Shown in pieces: positions 43,478 through 51,857 of a DNA stretch of 64,000 nt. The position numbers and the translations under genes were made by a program. Numbering within the stretch: the first letter of the stretch is position 1; every line of letters starts with the position of its first letter. The notes under the pieces are model-generated. The model saw only the letters and a list, made by a program, of their open reading frames with translations, ran no database searches and was not told the origin of the DNA. The DNA lies in contig CACZVM010000005.1 in the NCBI GenBank assembly GCA_902784585.1, positions 16,065 through 80,064 on the forward strand, in the 5' to 3' direction. This DNA comes from an uncultured Bacteroidales bacterium. Its GTDB lineage: Bacteria > Bacteroidota > Bacteroidia > Bacteroidales > Paludibacteraceae.

Positions 43478-44749
43478 TTATCTTATTTTCAATGTCAATA
43501 TGGTTAATGCTGCCAGTATCAGCGTCACGATGCAGAAGCGCAGCACAATCTTCGTCTCGTGGTGCAAGTTTTTGCTGCCACGGAAGAGGATGGTGCAGGT
43601 CGGGTCGTTCTTGAGTACCTGATCTACGCTGGTACGGAAATGGTCATGTAGCGGCGTTCGTTTCCATATGCGCACATGCTGTCCACGTTTCTTATAGAAC
43701 TTATACACCTGTGTCTGTACGATGACGCTCACGCTCTCCATGAGGAACACTCCGCAGAGTACGGGTACCAGTAATTCCTTATGAATGATCATGGCTGTTA
43801 CACCGATGATGCCGCCTACAGTCAGGCTGCCTGTGTCACCCAGAAAGACCTGAGCGGGAAAACCATTAAACCAGAGGTAACCCACCAGTGCTCCTACGAA
43901 TGATGCCAGGAAGACGACCAGTTCTTCACTGCCGGGGATATACATCACGTCGAAATATTCGGCCCATACTACGCTACCGCTGGTGTAGGCCAGTATGAGC
44001 AAGGCGATGCCGATGATGGCAGAGTTGCCGGCACACATACCGTCCATGCCGTCGTTCAGGTTTGCGCCGTTGCTCACTGCTGCCACTACGAATACCGTCA
44101 GCAGTACGAAGAAGATCCAACCGAAGCGGTATTTGTTCGCTTCACCGGTCCAACTGAACAGGTCTGCATAGTTGAAGTTATGATGTTTGACGAAAGGAAT
44201 AGTGGTCTGTGTTGATTTGATCTCCGGTGTTTTTTCTACCACCACGATATTATTTTCTATATGACTGCTTACCACTTCGTTCATCGCCACGGCCGGGCAG
44301 AAACGCAGCGTCAGTCCGACGATCAGTCCCAGTGTTACTTGGCCGGCGATCTTGATCCAACCGTTCAGTCCTTCTTTGTTCTTACGGAAGGTCTTGATAT
44401 AGTCGTCGGCAAAACCCAGGCTTCCCATCAGTAGGGTGGTGATGATCATCAGGATCATGTAGATGTTGCTCAGTTTGCCCAATAGCAGGCAGGGGATCAG
44501 AATGGCGGCGATAACGATCAGTCCGCCCATGGTGGGAACACCCTTCTTCGCTACGTTGAAGGGGTCGATGCTGGCATCACGCTGCGTCTCAGAGATGTTA
44601 TGACGCTTCATGTAGTTGATGAACCAATTGCCCATCCATATGCTCACGCAGAGTGCGCTGATGCCTGCTGTGATGGCGCGGAAGGATATATAGGTGAACA
44701 GACGCGCACCCAACACATCACTGAAATGATTAAACAGAGAATATAACAT
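43478..44749 (-). CDS. mraY: Phospho-MurNAc-pentapeptide transferase MraY
   Basis: MraY makes lipid I by linking UDP-MurNAc-pentapeptide to undecaprenyl phosphate. The 423-residue product has about ten helices and the catalytic motifs GVPTMGGLIVIAAILIPCLL, LGFADDYIKTFRKNKEGLNG, NGANLNDGMDGMCAG and FLGDTGSLTVGGIIGV. The loop usually written HHH reads PLHDHF here. There is an extra cytosolic or periplasmic stretch of about 50 residues (around VVEKTPEIKSTQTTIPFVKH), common in Bacteroidota. murF, often between murE and mraY elsewhere, is absent. Confidence 0.95.
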   Translation of the reverse strand: MLYSLFNHFSDVLGARLFTYISFRAITAGISALCVSIWMGNWFINYMKRHNISETQRDASIDPFNVAKKGVPTMGGLIVIAAILIPCLLLGKLSNIYMILMIITTLLMGSLGFADDYIKTFRKNKEGLNGWIKIAGQVTLGLIVGLTLRFCPAVAMNEVVSSHIENNIVVVEKTPEIKSTQTTIPFVKHHNFNYADLFSWTGEANKYRFGWIFFVLLTVFVVAAVSNGANLNDGMDGMCAGNSAIIGIALLILAYTSGSVVWAEYFDVMYIPGSEELVVFLASFVGALVGYLWFNGFPAQVFLGDTGSLTVGGIIGVTAMIIHKELLVPVLCGVFLMESVSVIVQTQVYKFYKKRGQHVRIWKRTPLHDHFRTSVDQVLKNDPTCTILFRGSKNLHHETKIVLRFCIVTLILAALTILTLKIR

Positions 44750-44787
44750 AATTGTCTTTCGTTATATCGTTATGACCTTATTACGGA

Positions 44788-46263
44788 TTAAATATACTTA
44801 CGAACCACCTCGTGATCATCAAAATGATGTTTCACCCCTTTGATGATCTGATAGTCTTCATGTCCTTTACCGGCTACGAGGATGACGTCGCCGTTTTGAG
44901 CGAGTGTGCAGGCTGTCTGGATGGCAGCGGCGCGATCTTCAATGACGAGTGTCGTGCGCAGTTCCTCTGCGTTGAGGCCGTCCGTCATGTCTTTGAGGAT
45001 GGCGGCAGGTTCTTCGTCACGCGGGTTGTCACTCGTCAAGATGAGTTGTTCGCTACCGCGTTTGGCGATTTGCGCCATCATCGGACGTTTGCCTTTATCG
45101 CGATTGCCTCCGCATCCTACGACGGTGATCAGTTTAGCACCTTCGTGCTTGATTTCGCGGATGGTTTGAATCACATTATCTACCGCATCAGGCGTATGGG
45201 CGTAATCGACGATAGCCGTCCAGCCTTTCGGGCTGTGGATAGTCTCGAACCTGCCGTTGACGGGCTTGAGTGTGGAGAGTACCCGCAGCACGTCCAGTTC
45301 GTCGAAACCGAGGTTGAGTGCGGCACCGTAGATACAGAGCAGGTTGCTCACGTTGAAGCGTCCCACCAAGGGCACAAACACCTCTTTGCCGTTGATGCTG
45401 AGCATCATACCGTCGAAACCTTCTTCAAGGATCTGCGCCTTGTAATCCGCCAGAGCGCAAGTGGAATAGGTGCGTACGGAAGCCGGGCAATTCTGCGTCA
45501 TCACGAGGCCGTTCTTGTCGTCTTTGTTGGTAACGGCAAAAGCTGTTTTCTTCAGTCCGTCGAAGAGCCGTTTCTTGGTGTCGCGGTAATTGTCGAAGGT
45601 CTTATGATAGTCAATATGATCGCGCGTGAGGTTGGTGAACAGCGCACCGTCGAAGTCCAGTCCGGCGATGCGTTCCTGTGCGATGGCGTGACTGCTCACT
45701 TCCATGAAGGCATACCTGCAACCGGCATCCACCATACGACGCAGCAAACCGTTCAGTTCGATGGCGTCCGGAGTGGTGTGAGTGGCGGCCACGGCTTCGT
45801 CTTCGATATAATTGACTACCGTAGAGAGCAGTCCGGCTTTGTGACCCAGCGCCCGCACGAGTTTATATAGCAAGGTGGCGATGGTGGTCTTGCCGTTGGT
45901 ACCCGTCACGCCGACGAGCGTCAGTTGTTTGCTTGGTTCACCGAACCATCTGCTTGCCAGCAACCCCAAGGCTTTATCGGTGTTCTCTACGAGGATATAT
46001 GTAGGTCTGACGGCGAGCCCGTGGTCGCGAGTGATGTCTTCTTTCGGCATAAAACTGCTGTCCGAGAGAACGATCGCTGCAGCACCTCGTGCGACACAAC
46101 CATCAATGAACGTGTGTCCATCTACTGCTGTGCCCACTTGTGCGACAAATAAATCTCCTTCGCCTATCTTGCGGCTGTCGAAATGAATGCCGTTAATCTC
46201 CTTGTCGGTGCTCCCGATGATTTGGAGAGGCTGAATGGCTGTCAATAGTTCGTTTAACTTCAT
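44788..46263 (-). CDS. murE: UDP-MurNAc-tripeptide synthetase MurE
   Basis: MurE adds the third amino acid of the stem peptide. The 491-residue product shows LVGVTGTNGKTTIATLLYKL (ATP loop), TNLTRDHIDYHKTFDNYRDT (carbamylated-Lys region nearby), YAHTPDAVDNVIQTIREI, VVGCGGNRDKGKRPMMAQIA and the specificity motif SDNPRDEEP, whose DNPR points to meso-diaminopimelate. It is 34 nt behind ftsI and 38 nt before mraY. Confidence 0.96.
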   Translation of the reverse strand: MKLNELLTAIQPLQIIGSTDKEINGIHFDSRKIGEGDLFVAQVGTAVDGHTFIDGCVARGAAAIVLSDSSFMPKEDITRDHGLAVRPTYILVENTDKALGLLASRWFGEPSKQLTLVGVTGTNGKTTIATLLYKLVRALGHKAGLLSTVVNYIEDEAVAATHTTPDAIELNGLLRRMVDAGCRYAFMEVSSHAIAQERIAGLDFDGALFTNLTRDHIDYHKTFDNYRDTKKRLFDGLKKTAFAVTNKDDKNGLVMTQNCPASVRTYSTCALADYKAQILEEGFDGMMLSINGKEVFVPLVGRFNVSNLLCIYGAALNLGFDELDVLRVLSTLKPVNGRFETIHSPKGWTAIVDYAHTPDAVDNVIQTIREIKHEGAKLITVVGCGGNRDKGKRPMMAQIAKRGSEQLILTSDNPRDEEPAAILKDMTDGLNAEELRTTLVIEDRAAAIQTACTLAQNGDVILVAGKGHEDYQIIKGVKHHFDDHEVVRKYI

Positions 46264-46297
46264 ATGTTTTGCTTGTGTTGCTTCGGATATGATCCGG

Positions 46298-48091
46298 TCA
46301 TCGTGTCTCTAGTTTGCGTTCACCTTTGTCGTATATATAGCAACCGGTGTAGGCCATGGTGCGTTCGGCTATCACGCGTACGGTGCTACCGCAGTCCATG
46401 CCGGCATCGTACGGGTATTGCGGATCTTCAATCATGCAGATGCAGGTGTAGCGTGGGTTCTCTTCGGGGAAATAGCCTACGAACGTTATTCTGTGGTGCT
46501 TGCCCGAATAACCGTGTCTCGGGATGATAAGCTGTGCCGTGCCTGTCTTGCCTGCTATCGAGACCAGATCCGACTGTGCTTTCCGGCTCCATAGTCGGCG
46601 GGAGGCGGTGCCCAGATAGTTATCCCATACTACGTCGTGCAGCGCACTTTGAATGTCTGCCAGGGTCTGCTTGCTGCAGATAGACGACTTTACCACTTCG
46701 GGACGAAACAGTTTCTCTGTCTCACCGTTCTGCTGGATAGCAGTGACGAGCATCGGTCGCATCATCCGACCTTTGTTAGCCAGAGCGTTGTAGAACATGA
46801 GTATCTGCATCGGACTCAGTTCGACGGAGTAACCGTACGACATCTTGCTGAGTGTGACGGTATCGCGTGGTACGTCTATACGCGCTTTGTCTGCACCTGG
46901 TATCTCGCAATAGATGCTGTCCATCAGACCCATCTTCTCGATGCGGCGAACGAATTTCTTGGCTGACCCTTCATAACTGCGGGTGATTAGTTTGGCCAGG
47001 GCGATGTTGGATGACACGGCCAGTGCCGAGCGAACCGTCAGCAGGGTGTCCATGGGGTGGGCATCGGTATGCTTGACAGTGAAGTACTGCCATGGTTGGC
47101 GACTTACGCTCACTGTGTCGTCGATATCGATCTTCCCGTCATCCAGTGCGGCCACCAGTGCAATGGTCTTGAAGGTGGAACCGGGTTCCACACGTTGCAC
47201 GGCGTGGTTCTGTGCTTCGTAGTAACTACCGTCTTCGGCGCGATCGAGGTTGGCGATGGCACGTATATAGCCCGTCTGCGTCTCCATCAAAATGGCACAT
47301 CCCCACTTGGCATTCCGTTCGGCTGTCTTGCTCAGCAGGGCCTGCTCCACGATGTCTTGCAGGTTGGCATCGATGGTAGTGACGACATCCATGCCGTCGA
47401 CGGCTTCCTCCATCGTCACCGACTCGTTGCGTCCACCGATTCGCTGGATACTACTCACGCCGTCTATACCTCGCAACTCGCGGTCGAAACGTTTCTCCAG
47501 ACCTGAGTTGCCTACACCGCCTTCACCGTAGATGCTGCCTATCGTACGACTGGCCAGCATACCGTACGGCTTGATTCGGCGGTGCTGGTCTTCAAACAGT
47601 ATTCCGCTTTTGTATTTGCCGCGACGGATGAGTCGGTTCTGTTCCAGTGCCTGCCGCTGCAGGTAGTTGATACGATGGTCGCATACCTTCAGTCGTTTTT
47701 CTCCGCGTCGATAGGCGTTGGTGATACGTGCTTTGTATTCGCCGGCTGTGTGATCGCCAACGATGGTAGCTAGGTCGTGTGCCAGACTGTCGATGTTCTC
47801 CACGAACAAAGCACCTTGTCTCTCGTGTAGCGCGGGCACACGCGTATCCATATATACATAATATTGTGGCATACTGCTGGCCAGGAGCTGGCCGCGGCAG
47901 TCCAGTATATTACCGCGTGTCGCCGTGATAGGACGGATGGTCGGCACTTGCCGCTCAGCCACCTTCAGCCATTCGCTCCGTTCCACGGCCTGGATATAGA
48001 TGATCTTAGCCAGCACCGCGCAGAAACCCAGCGTGATGAAGATAAAGATGATGGCAAAACGCCAAACTGTATTTCTCTGTTCCTCACTCAT
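46298..48091 (-). CDS. ftsI: Septal transpeptidase FtsI (PBP3)
   Basis: FtsI crosslinks septal peptidoglycan. The 597-residue protein has a single N-terminal helix (FAIIFIFITLGFCAVLAKII), a PBP dimer domain (TATRGNILDCRGQLLASSMP) and a transpeptidase domain with the active-site Ser in RVEPGSTFKTIALVAAL, SxN as AVSSNIALAK and the KTG box as AGKTGTAQLIIPRHG. No clear C-terminal PASTA domain is seen. It overlaps the ftsL-like gene by 4 nt. Confidence 0.94.
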   Translation of the reverse strand: MSEEQRNTVWRFAIIFIFITLGFCAVLAKIIYIQAVERSEWLKVAERQVPTIRPITATRGNILDCRGQLLASSMPQYYVYMDTRVPALHERQGALFVENIDSLAHDLATIVGDHTAGEYKARITNAYRRGEKRLKVCDHRINYLQRQALEQNRLIRRGKYKSGILFEDQHRRIKPYGMLASRTIGSIYGEGGVGNSGLEKRFDRELRGIDGVSSIQRIGGRNESVTMEEAVDGMDVVTTIDANLQDIVEQALLSKTAERNAKWGCAILMETQTGYIRAIANLDRAEDGSYYEAQNHAVQRVEPGSTFKTIALVAALDDGKIDIDDTVSVSRQPWQYFTVKHTDAHPMDTLLTVRSALAVSSNIALAKLITRSYEGSAKKFVRRIEKMGLMDSIYCEIPGADKARIDVPRDTVTLSKMSYGYSVELSPMQILMFYNALANKGRMMRPMLVTAIQQNGETEKLFRPEVVKSSICSKQTLADIQSALHDVVWDNYLGTASRRLWSRKAQSDLVSIAGKTGTAQLIIPRHGYSGKHHRITFVGYFPEENPRYTCICMIEDPQYPYDAGMDCGSTVRVIAERTMAYTGCYIYDKGERKLETR

Positions 48092-48402
48092 TTGATTTTC
48101 GTTGGCGGTACTCTGTTCTCTTGCAGGCTGCTACCTTGTTCGCGCAGACGCTCAGCCACTTGCGACTGTCGGGTGGCGTTGGTCAGTTCGGCACTGATCG
48201 TCATATAGCGGAACTTGGCATCCAGCATCTCTTTCTTGGTATCTGTCAGGCGGTTCTGTTGCTTGGCCGACTGATAGCCGGTGAGTATATATAGGAAGAT
48301 GAGTCCGACGATCAGTCCGATCAGCGGATATTGTTCGCGCAGACGACGACTGCGTAGTTTGTCGCCGTTCAACCATGCTCGTATAGTGCCGGTGTTGCTC
48401 AT
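48088..48402 (-). CDS. ftsL: FtsL-like divisome protein
   Basis: A 104-residue bitopic protein: a basic cytosolic N-terminus, one helix (YPLIGLIVGLIFLYILTGYQ) and a periplasmic coiled coil (QQNRLTDTKKEMLDAKFRYM and following). Sequence similarity among FtsL proteins is low, so the call rests on topology and on its place between rsmH and ftsI with 4-nt overlaps on both sides. In Bacteroidota this gene is usually named FtsL. Confidence 0.8.
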   Translation of the reverse strand: MSNTGTIRAWLNGDKLRSRRLREQYPLIGLIVGLIFLYILTGYQSAKQQNRLTDTKKEMLDAKFRYMTISAELTNATRQSQVAERLREQGSSLQENRVPPTKIK

Positions 48403-49367
48403 CTCTTCTCTGCTATGCGTAGTTTGGCGCTGCGGCTGCGGGGGTTGCGTGCCACTTCCTCCTCCTCGGCCGTGCGACCTTTCTCTATCAATGTAAACGG
48501 CGACAGGTTGTTGCCGTAGAAATCTTTCTCTATAGTCCCCTCCAGATTGCCGCTGCGCAGAAAGTTCTTCACCAGTCGGTCTTCCAGCGAATGGTAGGTG
48601 AGGATGGCGATACGTCCGCCCGGACGAAGCAGGTCGCGTGCTGCCACCAGCATCTCACGTAGTGCTCCCAGTTCATCGTTCACCTCAATACGCAGGGCTT
48701 GAAACAGGCGCGCCAACTCCTTGCTCATCTCAGCCGGAATACGCGAGGCGGCTACCAGTTCTTCGGTGCGCTCAATCGGCTTTTCTGCTCGTGCCCGACA
48801 TATATTCTTCGCAATGCCGCGCCCGTTCTTCAGCTCTCCGTAGAGCCAGAACAACTGTGCCAGTTCTTCTTCACTATAACTGTTGACGATGTCTGCCGCC
48901 GTACGTTTGGCTGTTTGGTTCATGCGCATGTCCAGTGGGGCGGGATGGCGAAAACTGAAACCTCGTTCAGGACAGTCAAAATGATGAAAACTAACTCCTA
49001 AATCGGCCAGCAGACCGTCTATCTGCGTCACGCCGTAATAGTCCATCCAGTTCTTCAGGTAGCGGAAGTTACTCAGCACAAAGGTCCATCGGTCATCTTC
49101 TATGGCATTCTGCAACGCATCTTTATCTTGATCAAATGAGTACAGATGACCTTCCTCTTCCTTCCTTTTTCCATCCGTCCTTTTTCCTTCTCCCTCGGTC
49201 TTTATTCTCTCTGTCCTTCGTCCTTCCTCCTTCATCCTTTCCAGAATGGCACGACTGTGGCCGCCACCGCCAAAGGTGACATCTACATATACCCCGTTCG
49301 GCTTAATCGCCAAACCTTCAATCGTCTCCTTCAGCATCGCTGGTATGTGATAACTCTCGGTACTCAT
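48399..49367 (-). CDS. rsmH: 16S rRNA m4C1402 methyltransferase RsmH
   Basis: RsmH (MraW) N4-methylates C1402 of 16S rRNA. The 322-residue product has SYHIPAMLKETIEGL, VDVTFGGGGHSRAILERM (SAM loop), DGLLADLGVSFHHFDCPERG, FSFRHPAPLDMRMN and GRIAILTYHSLEDRLVKNFL. Between ILERMKEEG and HLYSFDQDKD lies an extra stretch of about 30 Lys/Glu/Arg residues encoded by a purine-rich repeat (49151-49241), not present in typical family members. It is preceded by a perfect 11-nt tandem array and mraZ. Confidence 0.94.
   Translation of the reverse strand: MSTESYHIPAMLKETIEGLAIKPNGVYVDVTFGGGGHSRAILERMKEEGRRTERIKTEGEGKRTDGKRKEEEGHLYSFDQDKDALQNAIEDDRWTFVLSNFRYLKNWMDYYGVTQIDGLLADLGVSFHHFDCPERGFSFRHPAPLDMRMNQTAKRTAADIVNSYSEEELAQLFWLYGELKNGRGIAKNICRARAEKPIERTEELVAASRIPAEMSKELARLFQALRIEVNDELGALREMLVAARDLLRPGGRIAILTYHSLEDRLVKNFLRSGNLEGTIEKDFYGNNLSPFTLIEKGRTAEEEEVARNPRSRSAKLRIAEKR
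49151..49241 (-). repeat. Purine-rich, partly heptameric repeat inside rsmH
   Basis: On the coding strand AAGGATG, AAGGAGG, AAGGACG, AAGGACA follow each other, then a less regular A/G stretch with further near-7-nt spacing. In frame, about 30 codons. Confidence 0.75.
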
Positions 49368-49380
49368 CCGGACCTGACTG

Positions 49381-49435
49381 TAGTAGGTGATTAGTAGGTG
49401 ATTAGTAGGTTATTAGTAGGTGATTAGTAGGTGAT
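49381..49435 (-). repeat. Period-11 tandem array (tagtaggtgat)5 between mraZ and rsmH
   Basis: Five 11-nt units; four are identical and the third has one change (tagtaggttat). It fills most of the 75-nt spacer between mraZ and rsmH. Confidence 0.95.
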
Positions 49436-49442
49436 TTACCTG

Positions 49443-49898
49443 TCAATCATTTCTCTTTGCCATTTTTGCACGTAGTCTTGCAGCCAACTCTGTTTGGCTC
49501 AGGCGCTTAGCGGCAAAGGTCTCCGGCGCCCAAAGGGCGAAACGGTTGAGCATGCCTACAAAGAGCACGTCTTGTTGCGCACCGATGGTCTCCAGATTTT
49601 TCTTCTGAAGCAAGATACGACCTTGCCCGTCCATCTCCATGTATTCCGCATCGGCCATGAACTGCATCAGGATCAACTGATCTTCCGGATTCCACTCGTC
49701 CAGGGCTGCGCGCAGCGTCTCCACTTTCTCGTTCCATATATGCTCGGGATAGAACATCAGGCACTCGTTGTCTGTGTCACGACGCATGACGATACGCTTG
49801 CTGTCTGCTTCTGCCAATATCTTGCGGTAGGCGGCAGGCACGAAGATACGTCCCTTTTCGTCTAAACGGCCATCGATATTTCCTACAAATGTACTCAT
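49443..49898 (-). CDS. mraZ: Transcriptional regulator MraZ
   Basis: MraZ is a small AbrB-fold DNA-binding protein that controls the division/cell-wall cluster. The 151-residue product contains the two half-repeats: FVGNIDGRLDEKGRIFVPAA with RKIL, and ADAEYMEMDGQGRILLQKKN with LFVGMLNRFALWAP. The start at 49898 (MSTFVGNIDG) matches the family; the frame is open 28 codons further but crosses the promoter at 49949. First gene of the cluster. Confidence 0.95.
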   Translation of the reverse strand: MSTFVGNIDGRLDEKGRIFVPAAYRKILAEADSKRIVMRRDTDNECLMFYPEHIWNEKVETLRAALDEWNPEDQLILMQFMADAEYMEMDGQGRILLQKKNLETIGAQQDVLFVGMLNRFALWAPETFAAKRLSQTELAARLRAKMAKRND

Positions 49899-49948
49899 AA
49901 TTAGTCTGTATTCTGTACGCGGTATGCTGTTTCCCTTAAAATTCGGCG

Positions 49949-49956
49949 CAAAGATA
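49949..49956 (-). promoter_or_regulatory. -7 box of the mraZ promoter
   Basis: Minus-strand TATCTTTG. At the expected distance upstream (about 49977-49980) no TTTG is present; instead there is GTGGTG, part of a possible MraZ-type box, so this promoter may depend on or be blocked by a regulator. Confidence 0.65.
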
Positions 49957-50098
49957 CAAAAAATATTTGAATTACACCACATTTCCCCACAAAAAAAGTT
50001 ATGAATTGTTTTATTAACAGATTGTCAACTACTCTTTGTGTGGTATAATTTGCATAAAATCAAGCAAATATGTGAGTTATTAACATTTTTGCAAAAAG

Positions 50099-50114
50099 TG
50101 GGGTAAAATGGGGG
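50099..50114 (+). promoter_or_regulatory. TGGGG-N5-TGGGG direct repeat, possible MraZ box
   Basis: TGGGG (50099-50103), TAAAA, TGGGGG (50109-50114): the 10-nt period known for MraZ operators. It lies on the strand opposite to mraZ, about 150 nt upstream of its -7 box. A weaker pair (TGGGGAAATGTGGTG) on the mraZ strand lies at about 49977-49991. Confidence 0.45.
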
Positions 50115-50142
50115 TATTTGTTTTCTGTCCTTGCGAAGGAGC

Positions 50143-50174
50143 AAAAAAATGCCCCGCACCGGGTGGTGCAGGGC
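50143..50174 (-). terminator. Terminator of the hisS-DUF1599-DoxX group
   Basis: A GC-rich stem (GCCCTGCACC with GGTGCGGGGC around ACCC) followed on the minus strand by seven T. Confidence 0.88.
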
Positions 50175-50203
50175 TTCTGTGAAACTACTTCAGCAGATGG
50201 TTT

Positions 50204-51319
50204 TTACTTCAACTGCCTGAAGTTCTGCTTGTCGATGATGGTGCCGTTCTGAATGACGAACAATCCGGGGTTGGCGCGTACAATGGTCTTGAGTGTTACG
50301 GGGTCGATGGTGCAGAACACACTCATCATCGTCTCCTCGTCCCAACCCAGTTCTTCTGCGAAGGCGTAGATGTCATCGTCGCCGCTACCGGTCAAGAAAT
50401 ACACGTTCGGGTGCTCATGGATGATAGCCATTAGTTTGTCCATCTGCTTGCGGTCGGTCTTTTTCAGGTCGTACATCGCTACCAGATATACGGGTTCTTC
50501 GCTCTCCAAAATATCGCTCGTGATGTCTTCATATTCCATCGTTAGGATCTCGAAGTCATGGATGGGCGCTTCATACCCTTTCTTGACAAGCACCGAGCGT
50601 TGGTCGACGAAGGTCCAGTCGGGGTCACCCTTCGGGTAGTTTTCTAACGTGAACTCTTGCTCAACACCATCTTTCTGGTAGATGAGCGTCGTTTCGTACA
50701 CATCCGGTTCAGCATCTTCGGGCACCTCCATCAGTTCAGGGATGTTATTGCCTATCTTATACGGACGGAAGTCCATGGGAGGAAGGTGCAGATAGCTATA
50801 TCCCATCATGCCAAGCGAGAAAGCAACACCCAGCAGAGCGATCACGAGATCCATCCACCAGGAGAAGAGGGGAGGAATAGTGCGACATGAGCATAGAAGT
50901 ACCACGCTCAGGCCCAGCAACACGATGTTCTTCCAGAACGTCTGCCAGTTAGTCAGCACCAGCGCATCACCGAAGCAACCGCAGTCGCTCACGGGGTTGG
51001 TCAGTGCTATCCAGAGAGTGAGCGGCGTCATGATGAGATAGAAGATCAAGGTCAACCAACTCGTCCAACGTGTGCGTACGTTGAGTAGCATACATAGACC
51101 CAGCACCAACTCTGTCGTGATGAGCAGGATGGCGGCGGCTGTGGCCAGCGGCAGCAAGTCGGTGAACCAACCTCCGAAGGCCTTCAGGTAGTCTTCTATC
51201 TTATATACGGTGCCTAACGGGTCCACCGCTTTGACAAAACCGGAGAACAAGAAGGTCAATGCCAACAACGTACGGGCGATTGAGCCGGTTATATGTAGTG
51301 CTGTCTTATTCGTTTGCAT
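50204..51319 (-). CDS. DoxX/BT_3928-like membrane protein
   Basis: A 371-residue protein. The N-terminal half is a four-helix DoxX-like membrane unit (ARTLLALTFLFSGFVKAVDP, then AAAILLITTELVLGLCMLLN) with the paired-Cys loop NPVSDCGCFGDALVLTNWQ typical of MauE/DoxX proteins that handle thiols. The C-terminal half is soluble and may be thioredoxin-like (PVYLVAMYDLKKTDRKQMDK, NVYFLTGSGDDDIYAFAEEL), but a CxxC motif is not seen. Bacteroidota members are known only by names such as BT_3928 family. Start overlaps the DUF1599 gene by 14 nt. Confidence 0.8.
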   Translation of the reverse strand: MQTNKTALHITGSIARTLLALTFLFSGFVKAVDPLGTVYKIEDYLKAFGGWFTDLLPLATAAAILLITTELVLGLCMLLNVRTRWTSWLTLIFYLIMTPLTLWIALTNPVSDCGCFGDALVLTNWQTFWKNIVLLGLSVVLLCSCRTIPPLFSWWMDLVIALLGVAFSLGMMGYSYLHLPPMDFRPYKIGNNIPELMEVPEDAEPDVYETTLIYQKDGVEQEFTLENYPKGDPDWTFVDQRSVLVKKGYEAPIHDFEILTMEYEDITSDILESEEPVYLVAMYDLKKTDRKQMDKLMAIIHEHPNVYFLTGSGDDDIYAFAEELGWDEETMMSVFCTIDPVTLKTIVRANPGLFVIQNGTIIDKQNFRQLK

Positions 51320-51845
51320 AGTGAATCAGATCAAATATAGCGTAGTTGATGATGTCGAAATAATTGCCTTCCACGCCTTCGGACGCGATGGTCTTGCCGT
51401 CGTGGTCAAGGATGGTCTTGATGCGAATGATCTTAGCCAATATCATATCGACGATGCCTTCTTTCGACATCTCGCGCCAAGCCTCGCCGTAGTCGTGATT
51501 CTTGCGCACCATCAGTTCTTTGGCCTCGTTGAGCACTTTGTCGTATTGCTTGGCCGCTTCGTCGTTGCTCATGTCAATGGCGTCGGCATAACCGAGGCGC
51601 GACTGGATGATGGCGGTGATGCCGTAGTTGATGATCGCACGCAGGTTTCCCTCGATGTCATCGCCTACCAGACTCACACCGGTCTCTTGCCGTTGACGGA
51701 TGTTGCACACCTTGATATAGAGCTGGTCGGTGATGCCATGCAGACGGAAGATACGCCATGACGCTCCGTAGTCACTCATCTTGTCCATGAAGATCATGCG
51801 ACATTTTGCCGTCACCTCATCAAATTGTTTGTTTGTATCAGCCAT
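51306..51845 (-). CDS. DUF1599 protein
   Basis: A 179-residue soluble protein with two related halves, each with a CRMIFMDKMSDYGASWRIFR / AKELMVRKNHDYGEAWREMS pattern (K-x-x-DYG-x-x-WR) and NLRAIINYGI / NYFDIINYAI. This duplication is the mark of DUF1599, a family restricted mostly to Bacteroidota; function not known. The shape recalls all-alpha MazG/dUTPase-like nucleotide-handling folds, but that is speculation. It sits between hisS and the DoxX-like gene. Confidence 0.85.
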   Translation of the reverse strand: MADTNKQFDEVTAKCRMIFMDKMSDYGASWRIFRLHGITDQLYIKVCNIRQRQETGVSLVGDDIEGNLRAIINYGITAIIQSRLGYADAIDMSNDEAAKQYDKVLNEAKELMVRKNHDYGEAWREMSKEGIVDMILAKIIRIKTILDHDGKTIASEGVEGNYFDIINYAIFDLIHYANE

Positions 51846-51857
51846 AGAAATGAATTC

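Larger units (their letters stand above)
49899..50203. other. 305-nt control region upstream of mraZ
   Basis: No gene. It holds the mraZ -7 box TATCTTTG (minus strand, 49949-49956) without a good -33 TTTG, TGGGG-like boxes that could be MraZ sites, AT-rich sequence from 50000 to 50095, and the terminator of the gene at 50204 (50143-50174). Confidence 0.75.

Noticed and set aside
49381-49435. The five 11-nt units as a CRISPR or attachment site
   Set aside because: Direct tandem repeat without spacers, and no integrase or inserted element is next to it.
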